This document shows, in pieces, positions 1 through 5,992 of a DNA stretch of 7,500 nucleotides (the first letter of the stretch is position 1; each line of letters opens with the position of its first letter). Source of the DNA: JACVRW01 sp052038485. Lineage in GTDB: Bacteria > Actinomycetota > Thermoleophilia > Solirubrobacterales > Thermoleophilaceae. The stretch is from contig JBQGCL010000248.1 of assembly GCA_052038485.1 (NCBI GenBank), positions 1 to 7,500 on the forward strand, given 5' to 3'. The position numbers were made by a program, and so were the translations under genes. The notes beneath the pieces are model-generated. The model was given only the letters and a program-made list of their open reading frames with translations, was not told where the DNA came from and did not search any database.

Positions 1-471
1 GACGACGCCGAGCAGGTTGTCCGGGATGAAGCCGCCGAGCAGCATCTTCACGAGCTGCAGGCCGATACCGGCGAAGTAGGCCACCCCGACGACGAGGCGC
101 TCGGCGCGGGTCTCCAGGTTGCCGTCCGGGAACGCCAGGAAGACGTGCAGGAACAGCACCGCCGGCAGCAGGTCGAAGGTGAGGCCGATCGTGTAGAGGA
201 GGGCCCAGTTCGCCCACTGGAGGCTCGACAGGAACAGGGCGAATCCCGCGGCGACCATGAGCGGCCCGAAGCGACTCTCGGGCCTCCGCCACCACGCGAC
301 GACCCCGGCCAGGATGTAGGGCAGGACGATCCAGTCGAGCAGGGCGGCGTCGACGAGCGCGTCGTTCACGTGGTCGCTGGCGAACGCGACCGCGAAGGAC
401 ACGCCTGCGGCCACGCAACCGGCGAGCGCGAGCGCCCAGAGCATGGTTGTCGAGGGCCGACGCGAGTCCAT
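1..471 (-). CDS. Membrane N-terminus of probable sensor histidine kinase (partial)
   Basis: I translated 157 codons from ATG 471 on the minus strand; the frame is open to the left edge, so the gene is cut there. The fragment is nearly all membrane protein, with hydrophobic segments at about residues 10-31, 44-60, 69-87, 90-113 and 127-146. The stretch 'FLHVFLAFPDGNLETRAERL' (108-127) is typical of the N-terminal sensor region of actinobacterial two-component histidine kinases (LxHxxLAFPxGRL, then an arginine-rich loop and another helix). The DHp and ATPase domains would lie beyond position 1 and are not visible, so kinase activity is inferred; another signalling protein with the same membrane module is possible. 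ATG 444 (residue 10) is an alternative start, and the frame is open upstream to a stop at 538-540. No strong ribosome binding site precedes either ATG. The gene is divergent from the MMPL transporter, 130 bp apart. Confidence 0.65.
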   Translation of the reverse strand, partial: MDSRRPSTTMLWALALAGCVAAGVSFAVAFASDHVNDALVDAALLDWIVLPYILAGVVAWWRRPESRFGPLMVAAGFALFLSSLQWANWALLYTIGLTFDLLPAVLFLHVFLAFPDGNLETRAERLVVGVAYFAGIGLQLVKMLLGGFIPDNLLGVV

Positions 472-601
472 GCCCGCGGCAACGTACCGCACCCCGATAC
501 ACCAGAAAACCGCCCCCCCGGTCGCCAGTCGCCCGCCTTACCGGAAGCGGCGTCGGGTGGGACCTTCATGCGAGTCCAGGCAACCCAACGAAAGGACCGT
601 C
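472..601. promoter_or_regulatory. Divergent intergenic region between kinase-like gene and MMPL gene
   Basis: This 130-bp spacer must hold the promoters of both divergent genes unless they start further inside. I found no convincing -35/-10 pair on either strand. It contains a run of seven C (513-519). A nine-base direct repeat, GCGAGTCCA, has one copy here (570-578) and one just inside the kinase-like start (462-470); GGCAAC follows both copies, after 7 bases in one case and directly in the other. These are weak signals and could be chance. Confidence 0.35.
591..596 (+). promoter_or_regulatory. Ribosome binding site of the MMPL gene
   Basis: AAAGGA lies five bases before ATG 602. It fixes the start of the transporter at 602 rather than at the in-frame ATG 443, which would add 53 residues of low-complexity sequence and overlap the divergent gene. 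Confidence 0.7.
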
Positions 602-2848
602 ATGAGGACTCGCATCATCCAGACAGACCCACAGCCGCCGGAGACCCACGAGGCCCCGCCGGTCCCCAAGCGCAACGTCGCGGCCCGCATGGCGCGCTGG
701 AGCGCGCAGCACCGCAAGAAGGCCATCTTCGGATGGTTCGCGTTCGTGATCGTGGCCTTCGTGTTCGGCCACGGCATGCTCACGACGCTCGAGAAGCAGG
801 AATCCGGAGTGGGCGAGTCGGGTCGTGCCGACAAGGCCTATTTCGAGGCGTTCCCGCAGGAGTCCAGCGAGTCGGTGCTCATCCAGAGCGACCGGGTCAA
901 GGCCGAGAGCCTGGAGTTCCAGGCCGTCGTGAAGGACGTGACGACGCGCCTGCGCGCGACCGACGGCGTACGGGACGTCGAGGGCCCGTACTCCGGGGCC
1001 GCCAACAGCGTGTCGCCCGACGGTCACGCGGCGCTGGTGGACTACGAGCTCGAGGGCGACGCGCAGGCCGCCAAGAAGGCTGTCGACGCTCCGCTCGCGG
1101 CGATCGACGACGCCGCTCGCGAGAACCCCGGCTTCCTGATCGAGGGATTCGGGAGCGCGAGCACGGAGAAGGAGTTCATGGAGTCGCTCCAGTCGGATCT
1201 CCACAAGGCGGAGTTCATCTCGCTTCCGCTGACGCTGGCGATCTTGCTGGTGGCGTTCGGGACGATCGTGGCGGCCGGCCTGCCGGTGCTGCTGGCGCTG
1301 TCGGCCGTGCTCGGCACGATGGGGCTGCTGGGCCCGCTGAGCCAGCTCTCGCCCGTCTCGGACTCGATCAACTCCGTGATCCTGCTGATCGGGCTCGCGG
1401 TCGGCGTGGACTACGCCCTGTTCTACATCCGGCGTGAGCGCGAGGAGCGTGCGGCCGGCAAGGACTACGAGGCGGCGCTCGAGGCCGCGGCGGCGACCTC
1501 CGGGCGTGCCGTGCTGATCTCGGGCTTCACGGTGATGACGGCGATGAGCGGGATGTACCTCGCTGGCGCCGCCGACTTCGCGTCGTACGCGACCGGCACG
1601 ATCGTGGTCGTGGGCATGGCGATGCTGGGGTCACTGACGGTGCTCCCGGCGCTGCTGTCGAAGCTCGGTCCGCGGATCGACAGGGGCCGCGTGCCGCTGC
1701 TCGGGCGGATCAAGGCTCGCGCGGCGCAGTTCGGCCTTTGGGGCCGGGTCGTCGACCGTGTCATGCGCCGCCCGCTGCGCTACGCGCTCGTCTCGACCGG
1801 CCTGCTGGTGGCCCTCGCGCTCCCGGCGCTCGGGATGGTCACGGCGGAGGCCGGGCACGAGTCGCTGCCGCAGGACATGGCGGTGGTCCAGACGGTCAAT
1901 CCCGGGGAGGACGCGTTCCCGAGCGAGGGCAACGCCGCGACCGTCGTCATCGAGGCGAACGACGTCACGGCGAAGCCCGTCACCGACGCAATCGGCCGGC
2001 GCGCCGCGGAGACGGCCGACCACCCCGAGCTGTACCCGGGGTCGGTGGACATCGAGGTCAGCCCCGACAAGTCGGTGGCGGCCGTCGGCGTGCCGACGAT
2101 CGGCGACGGCCACGACGAGGACTCGAACCGCGCGCTCGCGGACCTGCGTGAGAACGTCGTCCCGTCCACGGTCGGTCAGGTCGACGGAGCCGAGGTCAAC
2201 GTCAGCGGCCCTGCCGCGATGACGAAGGACTTCAACGACAGCATGAAGTCCCACCTGCCGTACGTGTTCGGCCTGGTGCTGGGAGCGGCGTTCCTGCTGC
2301 TGCTGGTCACCTTCCGCTCGATCGTGATCCCGATCAAGGCGGTCGTGCTGAACCTGCTCTCCGTGGGTGCCGCCTACGGCGTGCTGGTAATCGTGTTCCA
2401 GAACGAGTGGGCCGAGGGGCTGCTCGACTTCAACTCGAGCGGCTCGGTCGTCCCGTGGCTGCCGCTGTTCCTGTTCGTGGTCCTGTTCGGGCTCTCGATG
2501 GACTACCACGTGTTCATCCTCACGCGGATCCGCGAGGCCTACGACCGGGGCATGAGCAACGACGAGGCGGTCGCGCACGGGATCCGCACCACGGCCGGAG
2601 TCGTGACCAGCGCCGCCGTCGTGATGGTCGGGGTGTTCTCGATCTTCGCGACCCTGTCGCTGCTCGACTTCAAGCAGATGGGCGTTGGCCTCGCCGTCGC
2701 GGTCCTGATCGACGCGACGATCATCCGGGGCATCCTGCTTCCGGCGTCGATGAAGCTGCTCGGCGACTGGAACTGGTACCTGCCGAGGTCGCTCGGCTGG
2801 CTGCCCAAGATCGCACGCGAGCCCGAGGTGGAGCCCGCTCTGAGCTAG
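602..2848 (+). CDS. MMPL-family (RND superfamily) transporter
   Basis: This 748-residue inner-membrane protein has the two-fold MMPL architecture. A cytoplasmic N-terminus rich in Pro and Arg (1-40) is followed by TM1 (about 41-58), a first extracytoplasmic porter domain (about 60-200), TM2-6 (about 205-350), a basic loop, TM7 (about 393-412), a second porter domain (about 415-548) and TM8-12 (about 550-715). The key motifs are 'GLAVGVDYALFYIRREREE' in TM4 with D270-Y271, and 'GLSMDYHVFILTRIRE' in TM10 with D634-Y635. These match the Asp-Tyr pairs that carry the proton relay in mycobacterial MmpL3. The protein should therefore be a proton-driven exporter; family members export lipids, glycolipids or drugs, but the substrate cannot be read here. 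It lacks a long C-terminal cytoplasmic tail and is much shorter than the large mycobacterial MmpLs. No adaptor (MmpS) or lipid-synthesis gene is adjacent. Its stop codon overlaps that of the convergent DUF4188 gene. Confidence 0.93.
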   Translation: MRTRIIQTDPQPPETHEAPPVPKRNVAARMARWSAQHRKKAIFGWFAFVIVAFVFGHGMLTTLEKQESGVGESGRADKAYFEAFPQESSESVLIQSDRVKAESLEFQAVVKDVTTRLRATDGVRDVEGPYSGAANSVSPDGHAALVDYELEGDAQAAKKAVDAPLAAIDDAARENPGFLIEGFGSASTEKEFMESLQSDLHKAEFISLPLTLAILLVAFGTIVAAGLPVLLALSAVLGTMGLLGPLSQLSPVSDSINSVILLIGLAVGVDYALFYIRREREERAAGKDYEAALEAAAATSGRAVLISGFTVMTAMSGMYLAGAADFASYATGTIVVVGMAMLGSLTVLPALLSKLGPRIDRGRVPLLGRIKARAAQFGLWGRVVDRVMRRPLRYALVSTGLLVALALPALGMVTAEAGHESLPQDMAVVQTVNPGEDAFPSEGNAATVVIEANDVTAKPVTDAIGRRAAETADHPELYPGSVDIEVSPDKSVAAVGVPTIGDGHDEDSNRALADLRENVVPSTVGQVDGAEVNVSGPAAMTKDFNDSMKSHLPYVFGLVLGAAFLLLLVTFRSIVIPIKAVVLNLLSVGAAYGVLVIVFQNEWAEGLLDFNSSGSVVPWLPLFLFVVLFGLSMDYHVFILTRIREAYDRGMSNDEAVAHGIRTTAGVVTSAAVVMVGVFSIFATLSLLDFKQMGVGLAVAVLIDATIIRGILLPASMKLLGDWNWYLPRSLGWLPKIAREPEVEPALS

Positions 2849-3339
2849 TCGACCTCGTGCTCGGCGAGCACCGGGGCCGGTGCCTCGCCCGACATGCCGA
2901 GCCGCCCGCGGGAGCCGAACATGCGACCGCGGGCGGCTTGGCGTGGGGCGAACGCTCCGAGCCCGAGCGGGGGCATGTCGTCGTAGACGGCCTCGATGCC
3001 GCCGCGAATCGAGTAGAGCTCGTGCCAGAAGCCGGTCCCGCCGGAGTCCCGCAGGAAGTCGCGCCACCATGCCTGGTGGGGGAGGGTGCGGGTCCAGCGC
3101 TCGAGCGACTCGTAGTCGCGCCAGTACTGGCGCATGCCGCCGTGGACGGGGGAGAAGAAGTAGTTCTCGTGCAGCAGCAGGCCGTCGGGCTCGGCGTCGA
3201 CCGCCTTGCGGATCTCGACCCCGAGCTTGAGGAACTTGAGCGCGCCGCGGGGGCTGCGCACCCGCATCCCGAGGTAGATCACGATCAGGTCCGGATAGCC
3301 GGAGAGATCGACGGTCTCGCGTCTAACCCGCCCGGGCAT
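2845..3339 (-). CDS. DUF4188 / monooxygenase-like dimeric alpha-beta barrel protein
   Basis: This 164-residue soluble protein resembles the DUF4188 group, which databases often label 'monooxygenase' and relate to phenylacetaldoxime dehydratase and antibiotic-biosynthesis-monooxygenase folds. Characteristic stretches are 'VIYLGMRVRSPRGALKFLKL' (20-39), 'SPVHGGMRQYWRDYESLERW' (63-82), 'GFWHELYSIRGGIEAVYDDM' (103-122) and 'PPLGLG' (123-128). H106 in 'FWHE' and Y119 in the 'VYDDMPP' stretch are the kind of residues seen at the active site of this fold. The real reaction is unknown. ATG 3339 lies inside the 3' end of the tetR-like gene, overlapping it by 17 bp, which indicates translational coupling; no good ribosome binding site precedes it. 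The C-terminal 35 residues (Arg/Gly/Pro/Ala-rich) look unstructured and carry the inverted repeats that may serve as terminators for MMPL. Confidence 0.8.
   Translation of the reverse strand: MPGRVRRETVDLSGYPDLIVIYLGMRVRSPRGALKFLKLGVEIRKAVDAEPDGLLLHENYFFSPVHGGMRQYWRDYESLERWTRTLPHQAWWRDFLRDSGGTGFWHELYSIRGGIEAVYDDMPPLGLGAFAPRQAARGRMFGSRGRLGMSGEAPAPVLAEHEVD
2857..2882 (+). terminator. Overlapping hairpins just after the MMPL stop
   Basis: GTGCTCG-G-CGAGCAC (2857-2871) is a perfect inverted repeat starting nine bases after the MMPL stop. It overlaps CACCGG-GG-CCGGTG (2869-2882). The two share bases, so they would be alternative stems. No T-run follows, as is common for GC-rich actinobacterial hairpins. 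Both lie inside the last codons of the convergent DUF4188 gene. A terminator role is inferred from position. Confidence 0.4.
2900..2938. terminator. Perfect 12-bp inverted repeat, candidate terminator stem
   Basis: AGCCGCCCGCGG (2900-2911) and its exact reverse complement (2927-2938) flank a 15-base loop. It is one of the longest perfect stems I noticed in the window. It starts 51 bases past the MMPL stop, inside the DUF4188 coding sequence, in the weakly conserved tail of that protein. It could end MMPL read-through before antisense RNA covers the operon. There is no T-tract, so the role is inferred. Confidence 0.4.
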
Positions 3340-3922
3340 GCCGAGACTCTAGAACCCGAAGCAAGGTGGCGCGCAGCAGCTCGTGGACGTCCTGCTTGTC
3401 GATCTCGCGGTCGCGAAGCCAGCGCGCGACGACGGCCTCGGTGAAACCCAGCCAGCCGTGGATCGCCGCCACCAGCAGGGGCGTGCGCACGGTCTCGCGC
3501 GGCGCGCCCTCGAGGGCGGCCGCGAGCGCGACCAGCTCGTCGACCCGGCCCTGGCGGCGCCGCTCGACGAGCTCCTGCAGGCGCGGCTCGCGCCCGCGAG
3601 CGTTGACCACGGCGAGGTAGCCCTCGGCGTGCGCCTCGACAAACGACAGGAAGGCGTCGAGGTCGCGGTCGAACTGCTCGAGCGGGGTCAGCTCGGGGTC
3701 GCGCACCTGAGCGGCGTCCATCTCCGCCTGCGAGCGCGCGAAGGCCGCCACGAAGAAGTCGGTCTTGGTGGGGAAGTAGTGGTAGAGCAGACCCTTGGAG
3801 ACGCCGGCGGCGCGCGCGATCTCCTCGATCGAGATGTCGGCCGTGCCGTGGCGGCCGATCAGCTCGACGCCGACGTGGAGCAGATGCTCACGCCTTTCGT
3901 CGCTGGTCAGACGAGTGCCCAC
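3323..3922 (-). CDS. TetR/AcrR-family transcriptional regulator
   Basis: The protein has 199 residues from GTG 3922. The N-terminal helix-turn-helix domain is clear: 'LTSDERREHLLHVGVELIGR' (5-24), 'ISIEEIARAAGVSKGLLYHY' (30-49), then 'FPTKTDFFVAAFA', the standard TetR pattern. The C-terminal half is helical (about 75-195) and would form the ligand pocket and dimer interface; its ligand cannot be predicted. An upstream TTG (3958) is in frame, but the 12 added residues overlap the operator-like palindrome and are not family-like. GTG 3922 has no Shine-Dalgarno, but TACTTT sits six bases ahead of it, suggesting a leaderless message. It is the first gene of an operon with the DUF4188 gene and is divergent from the copper protein. 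Autoregulation, and control of the copper protein, are inferred from the operator position. Confidence 0.9.
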   Translation of the reverse strand: MGTRLTSDERREHLLHVGVELIGRHGTADISIEEIARAAGVSKGLLYHYFPTKTDFFVAAFARSQAEMDAAQVRDPELTPLEQFDRDLDAFLSFVEAHAEGYLAVVNARGREPRLQELVERRRQGRVDELVALAAALEGAPRETVRTPLLVAAIHGWLGFTEAVVARWLRDREIDKQDVHELLRATLLRVLESRHARAG

Positions 3923-3928
3923 CGGTGA

Positions 3929-3958
3929 AAAGTACCGACTTGACCGTTCGTTCAACAA
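3929..3958 (-). promoter_or_regulatory. Candidate tetR-like promoter (leaderless)
   Basis: On the minus strand TTGTTG (3958-3953), an 18-base spacer and TACTTT (3934-3929) form a plausible -35/-10 pair. The expected transcript start falls at about GTG 3922, which agrees with the absence of a ribosome binding site. The 16-bp palindrome lies largely in the spacer. Confidence 0.4.
3940..3955. promoter_or_regulatory. Candidate TetR operator
   Basis: TTGACCGTTCGTTCAA is a 16-bp imperfect palindrome in which six of eight base pairs match across the centre. Length, symmetry and position are typical of a TetR dimer site. It lies 18 bp upstream of the tetR-like GTG and 24 bp upstream of the copper-protein start, overlapping promoter elements for both strands. 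Confidence 0.6.
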
Positions 3959-3969
3959 GCCGCTAGCAT
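3940..3969 (+). promoter_or_regulatory. Candidate promoter of the copper protein gene
   Basis: TTGACC (3940-3945), an 18-base spacer and TAGCAT (3964-3969) form a -35/-10 pair on the plus strand. The -35 is the left half of the palindrome, so repressor binding would block it. The message would start at about 3975, very near TTG 3979. AAGGAG (3971-3976) is only two bases before that TTG, too close for a normal ribosome binding site. Confidence 0.4.
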
Positions 3970-3978
3970 GAAGGAGCC

Positions 3979-5499
3979 TTGTCCCGGAGGGTTCTAGTCC
4001 GTGCGTGGGTCGTTGCTCTCGCCTGTCTGGCTGCGCTGCCCGCAGTCGCGAGCGCGCTGCCCGGCGCGCGCATCTCCTCGAAGCCCAAGGCGATGATTCA
4101 GCGCGTCGACTATCCCGGCGTGCAGCACCTGCACTACAAGTACGGGCCGATCGCGATCATGCCGGGCCAGAACAACATCGAGGCGCATCCGAACGGCCTC
4201 AAGCCGTCGGTGCCTGGCTTCATCACCCGCTTCAAGCCCAACCTGGTCTACACGAGCAACGGCAAGGTGCCCCGGGTCGACGTGATCCACCTGCATCACG
4301 GCGTCTGGCTCGCGCGCAACTACCCGACCTTCGCGGCCGGCGAGGAGAAGACGACGCTGCAGCTGCCGCGCGGCTACGGCTATCGCTACAACCCGCGCGA
4401 CCGCTGGATCATGAACTACATGATCCACAACCTGCTGCCGAAGCCGACGTCGGTCTACCTGACCTACGACATCGACTTCGTGCCCGACTCGGCGCCCGCC
4501 GCGCGGTCGCTGACCGAGGCGAAGCCGCTCTGGATGGACGTCTCGGGCCTGAAGGCGTACCCGGTCTTCGACGCGCTCAAGGGCCAGGGCAAGAAGGGCA
4601 AGTTCACCTTCCCCGACCAGGCCAACGCCGCCCAGCAGAAGGACGTCGGGTTCGCGCACGAGTACACGGCCAACCAGGACATGACGCTGCTCGCGACGGC
4701 GGGCCACCTGCATCCGGGCGGGCTCTACACCGACCTCAAGGCCACGCGCGGGTCGAAGACGAAGGATCTGTTCCGCTCCGAGGCGAAGTACTTCGAGCCG
4801 GCCGGCGCCGTGTCGTGGGACGTCTCGATGACCGCCACCAAGGGGAGCTGGAGGGTGGCGCTCAAGAAGGGCGACCGGCTCAACGTCTCGTCGACCTACG
4901 ACACCAAGCGCGCGTCCTGGTACGAGTCGATGGGGATCATGGTGGTCTGGTGGGCCGACGGCATCAAGCAGGGCGCCAAGGACCCGTTCAGGTCACGGAT
5001 CGATACGCGCGGGAAGCTTACGCACGGGCACCTGCCCGAGAACAACCATCACGGCGGCAAGCCGCGCCCGAGCCTGCGCGATGCGCGCACGCTCGCCAAC
5101 GGCCCACTCATGGACAACGTCTTCGTCGAGCACTTCCTCTACGGCGCTGGCGACCTCAACGTGGCCGGCAAGCGTGCCCGGCCGCCCCTGGTGAAGGCCG
5201 GCAACTCGCTGCGGTTCACGAACCTCGACGCGACCCCCGCGATCGGCCCGCAGGAGTCCGCCTACCACACGGTCACCGCGTGCAAGGCGCCCTGTACCGG
5301 GACGACCGGCATCGCCTACCCGCTGGCCAACGCCAAGGTGCAGTTCGACTCGGGCGAGCTCGGGTTCGGCCCCGCGGGGTTCACGCCCGCGGCGAACCGC
5401 AACACGTGGGACACCCCGAAGAGCCTCAACCCGGGGACGTACACCTACTTCTGCCGGATCCACCCGTTCATGCGCGGTTCGTTCCGCGTCGTGAAGTAG
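3979..5499 (+). CDS. Secreted copper protein: PHM/DBM-like core fused to a cupredoxin
   Basis: The protein has 506 residues. A Sec-type signal peptide (1-26: Arg-rich start, hydrophobic core, 'AVASA' cleavage site) predicts export. The core (about 30-370) carries residues that line up by motif and order with the copper ligands of peptidylglycine alpha-hydroxylating and dopamine beta-monooxygenases: H106-H107 in 'VIHLHHGVWL', H150 in 'NYMIHNL' followed by 'VYLTYDIDFVP', H243-x-H245 in 'GHLHPGG', and M318 in 'SWYESMGIMVVWW'. This matches HH, H, HxH and M. A His-rich link ('THGHLPENNHHGG', 348-360) leads to a C-terminal cupredoxin (about 385-506) with type 1 copper ligands H430, C492, H495 and M498 ('YFCRIHPFM') and a likely disulfide C435/C439. 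The core has no cysteine, unlike animal PHM. TTG 3979 is the only usable in-frame start before the signal peptide: an in-frame TAG lies at 3964 and the next ATG is at 4093. The substrate is unknown. Plant SURNod19-like proteins share a similar His-Gly-Gly motif, an alternative family label. Confidence 0.8.
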   Translation: MSRRVLVRAWVVALACLAALPAVASALPGARISSKPKAMIQRVDYPGVQHLHYKYGPIAIMPGQNNIEAHPNGLKPSVPGFITRFKPNLVYTSNGKVPRVDVIHLHHGVWLARNYPTFAAGEEKTTLQLPRGYGYRYNPRDRWIMNYMIHNLLPKPTSVYLTYDIDFVPDSAPAARSLTEAKPLWMDVSGLKAYPVFDALKGQGKKGKFTFPDQANAAQQKDVGFAHEYTANQDMTLLATAGHLHPGGLYTDLKATRGSKTKDLFRSEAKYFEPAGAVSWDVSMTATKGSWRVALKKGDRLNVSSTYDTKRASWYESMGIMVVWWADGIKQGAKDPFRSRIDTRGKLTHGHLPENNHHGGKPRPSLRDARTLANGPLMDNVFVEHFLYGAGDLNVAGKRARPPLVKAGNSLRFTNLDATPAIGPQESAYHTVTACKAPCTGTTGIAYPLANAKVQFDSGELGFGPAGFTPAANRNTWDTPKSLNPGTYTYFCRIHPFMRGSFRVVK

Positions 5500-5503
5500 G
5501 CCC

Positions 5504-5992
5504 TCAGCGCAGCGAGACCGCGACCTGCTCGAGCAGGTCCATGCCCTCCTGCATGCCGCCCTCCATGCCGGAGTCGATGATCGTGTCGCGCAGCTCCTTG
5601 TCGGAGCACTGCACGAGGACCGTGAGCGTCGTGCGCCCGTCGACCTCCGTGAATGTGGCGGTGTTGACCGTCGGGGGCGAATCGCCCTGGTCGGGGATCT
5701 CGTAGATCTCGGTCGATACGACCCGCTCGTTCGGGACGACCTCGCGGTACTCGCCGTGGAAGGCGACCTCGAAGCCTTCCTTGGTCTCCATCACGTAGCG
5801 CCACTGACCGCCGGGCCGGAGGTCGATCTCGGCGACCTTCATCTCGCCCCGCTTGCCGCTCCACCAGCGGCGGACCAGCTCGGGCGTGGTGAAGGCCTTG
5901 AAGACCAGGTGCTTGGGCGCGTCGAACTCGCGCGTGATCAGGATCTGGTCGTCCGTGGGGAGCTCGACCGTCGCCGTTCCGCTACTCACCAT
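5504..5992 (-). CDS. AHSA1/SRPBCC-family protein
   Basis: The protein has 162 residues and the START-like SRPBCC fold of the Aha1 C-terminal-like group. Family stretches are 'ITREFDAPKHLVFKAFTTPE' (19-38), 'RRWWSG' (41-46), 'LRPGGQWRYVM' (58-68), 'GEYREVVPNERVVSTEIYE' (80-98) and the C-terminal amphipathic helix 'EGGMQEGMDLLEQVAVSLR' (144-162), which lines the hydrophobic cavity. Members bind small hydrophobic ligands; no catalytic residue can be assigned. ATG 5992 is chosen because GAGGAG lies seven bases upstream and because the earlier in-frame ATG at 6031 would add residues read from inside the arsR-like gene. It overlaps the arsR-like gene by 11 bp. ArsR-SRPBCC pairs are frequent in actinobacteria, which supports co-function. 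Confidence 0.92.
   Translation of the reverse strand: MVSSGTATVELPTDDQILITREFDAPKHLVFKAFTTPELVRRWWSGKRGEMKVAEIDLRPGGQWRYVMETKEGFEVAFHGEYREVVPNERVVSTEIYEIPDQGDSPPTVNTATFTEVDGRTTLTVLVQCSDKELRDTIIDSGMEGGMQEGMDLLEQVAVSLR
5522..5539. repeat. Perfect 18-bp palindrome
   Basis: GACCTGCTCGAGCAGGTC reads the same on both strands. It starts 23 bases after the copper-protein stop and lies in the last codons of the SRPBCC gene (Asp-Leu-Leu-Glu-Gln-Val). As RNA it could fold into a seven-pair stem with a TCGA loop and so terminate the copper-protein transcript; it could also be a protein-binding site or a coding coincidence. Confidence 0.6.

Noticed and set aside
513..519. Run of seven C as a phase-variable tract
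   Set aside because: It lies outside coding sequence, is short, and is expected now and then in GC-rich DNA.
462..584. Direct repeat of GCGAGTCCA followed by GGCAAC
   Set aside because: There are only two short copies with different spacing, one inside coding sequence; not enough to call a regulator site.
443..601. N-terminal extension of the MMPL protein from ATG 443
   Set aside because: A good ribosome binding site and a typical MMPL start are at 602; the extension overlaps the divergent kinase-like gene and looks unlike protein.
145..1437. A 430-codon plus-strand frame across the kinase-like and MMPL starts
   Set aside because: Composition is shadow-like, and it spans two real genes and their intergenic region.
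1631..3070. A 479-codon minus-strand open frame opposite the MMPL gene
   Set aside because: It lies antisense to a clear MMPL protein, has a low-complexity Arg/His/Asp-rich composition and no recognisable domain. Long antisense frames are expected at this GC content.
3968..3997. A nine-codon ORF as a leader-peptide gene
   Set aside because: It has no ribosome binding site and no codon pattern suggesting attenuation; noted only as part of the start-site puzzle.
4005..5705. A 566-codon plus-strand frame overlapping the copper protein
   Set aside because: The Arg/Gly/Pro-rich translation is a frame shadow of the copper protein, which has a signal peptide and copper-ligand motifs in the other frame.
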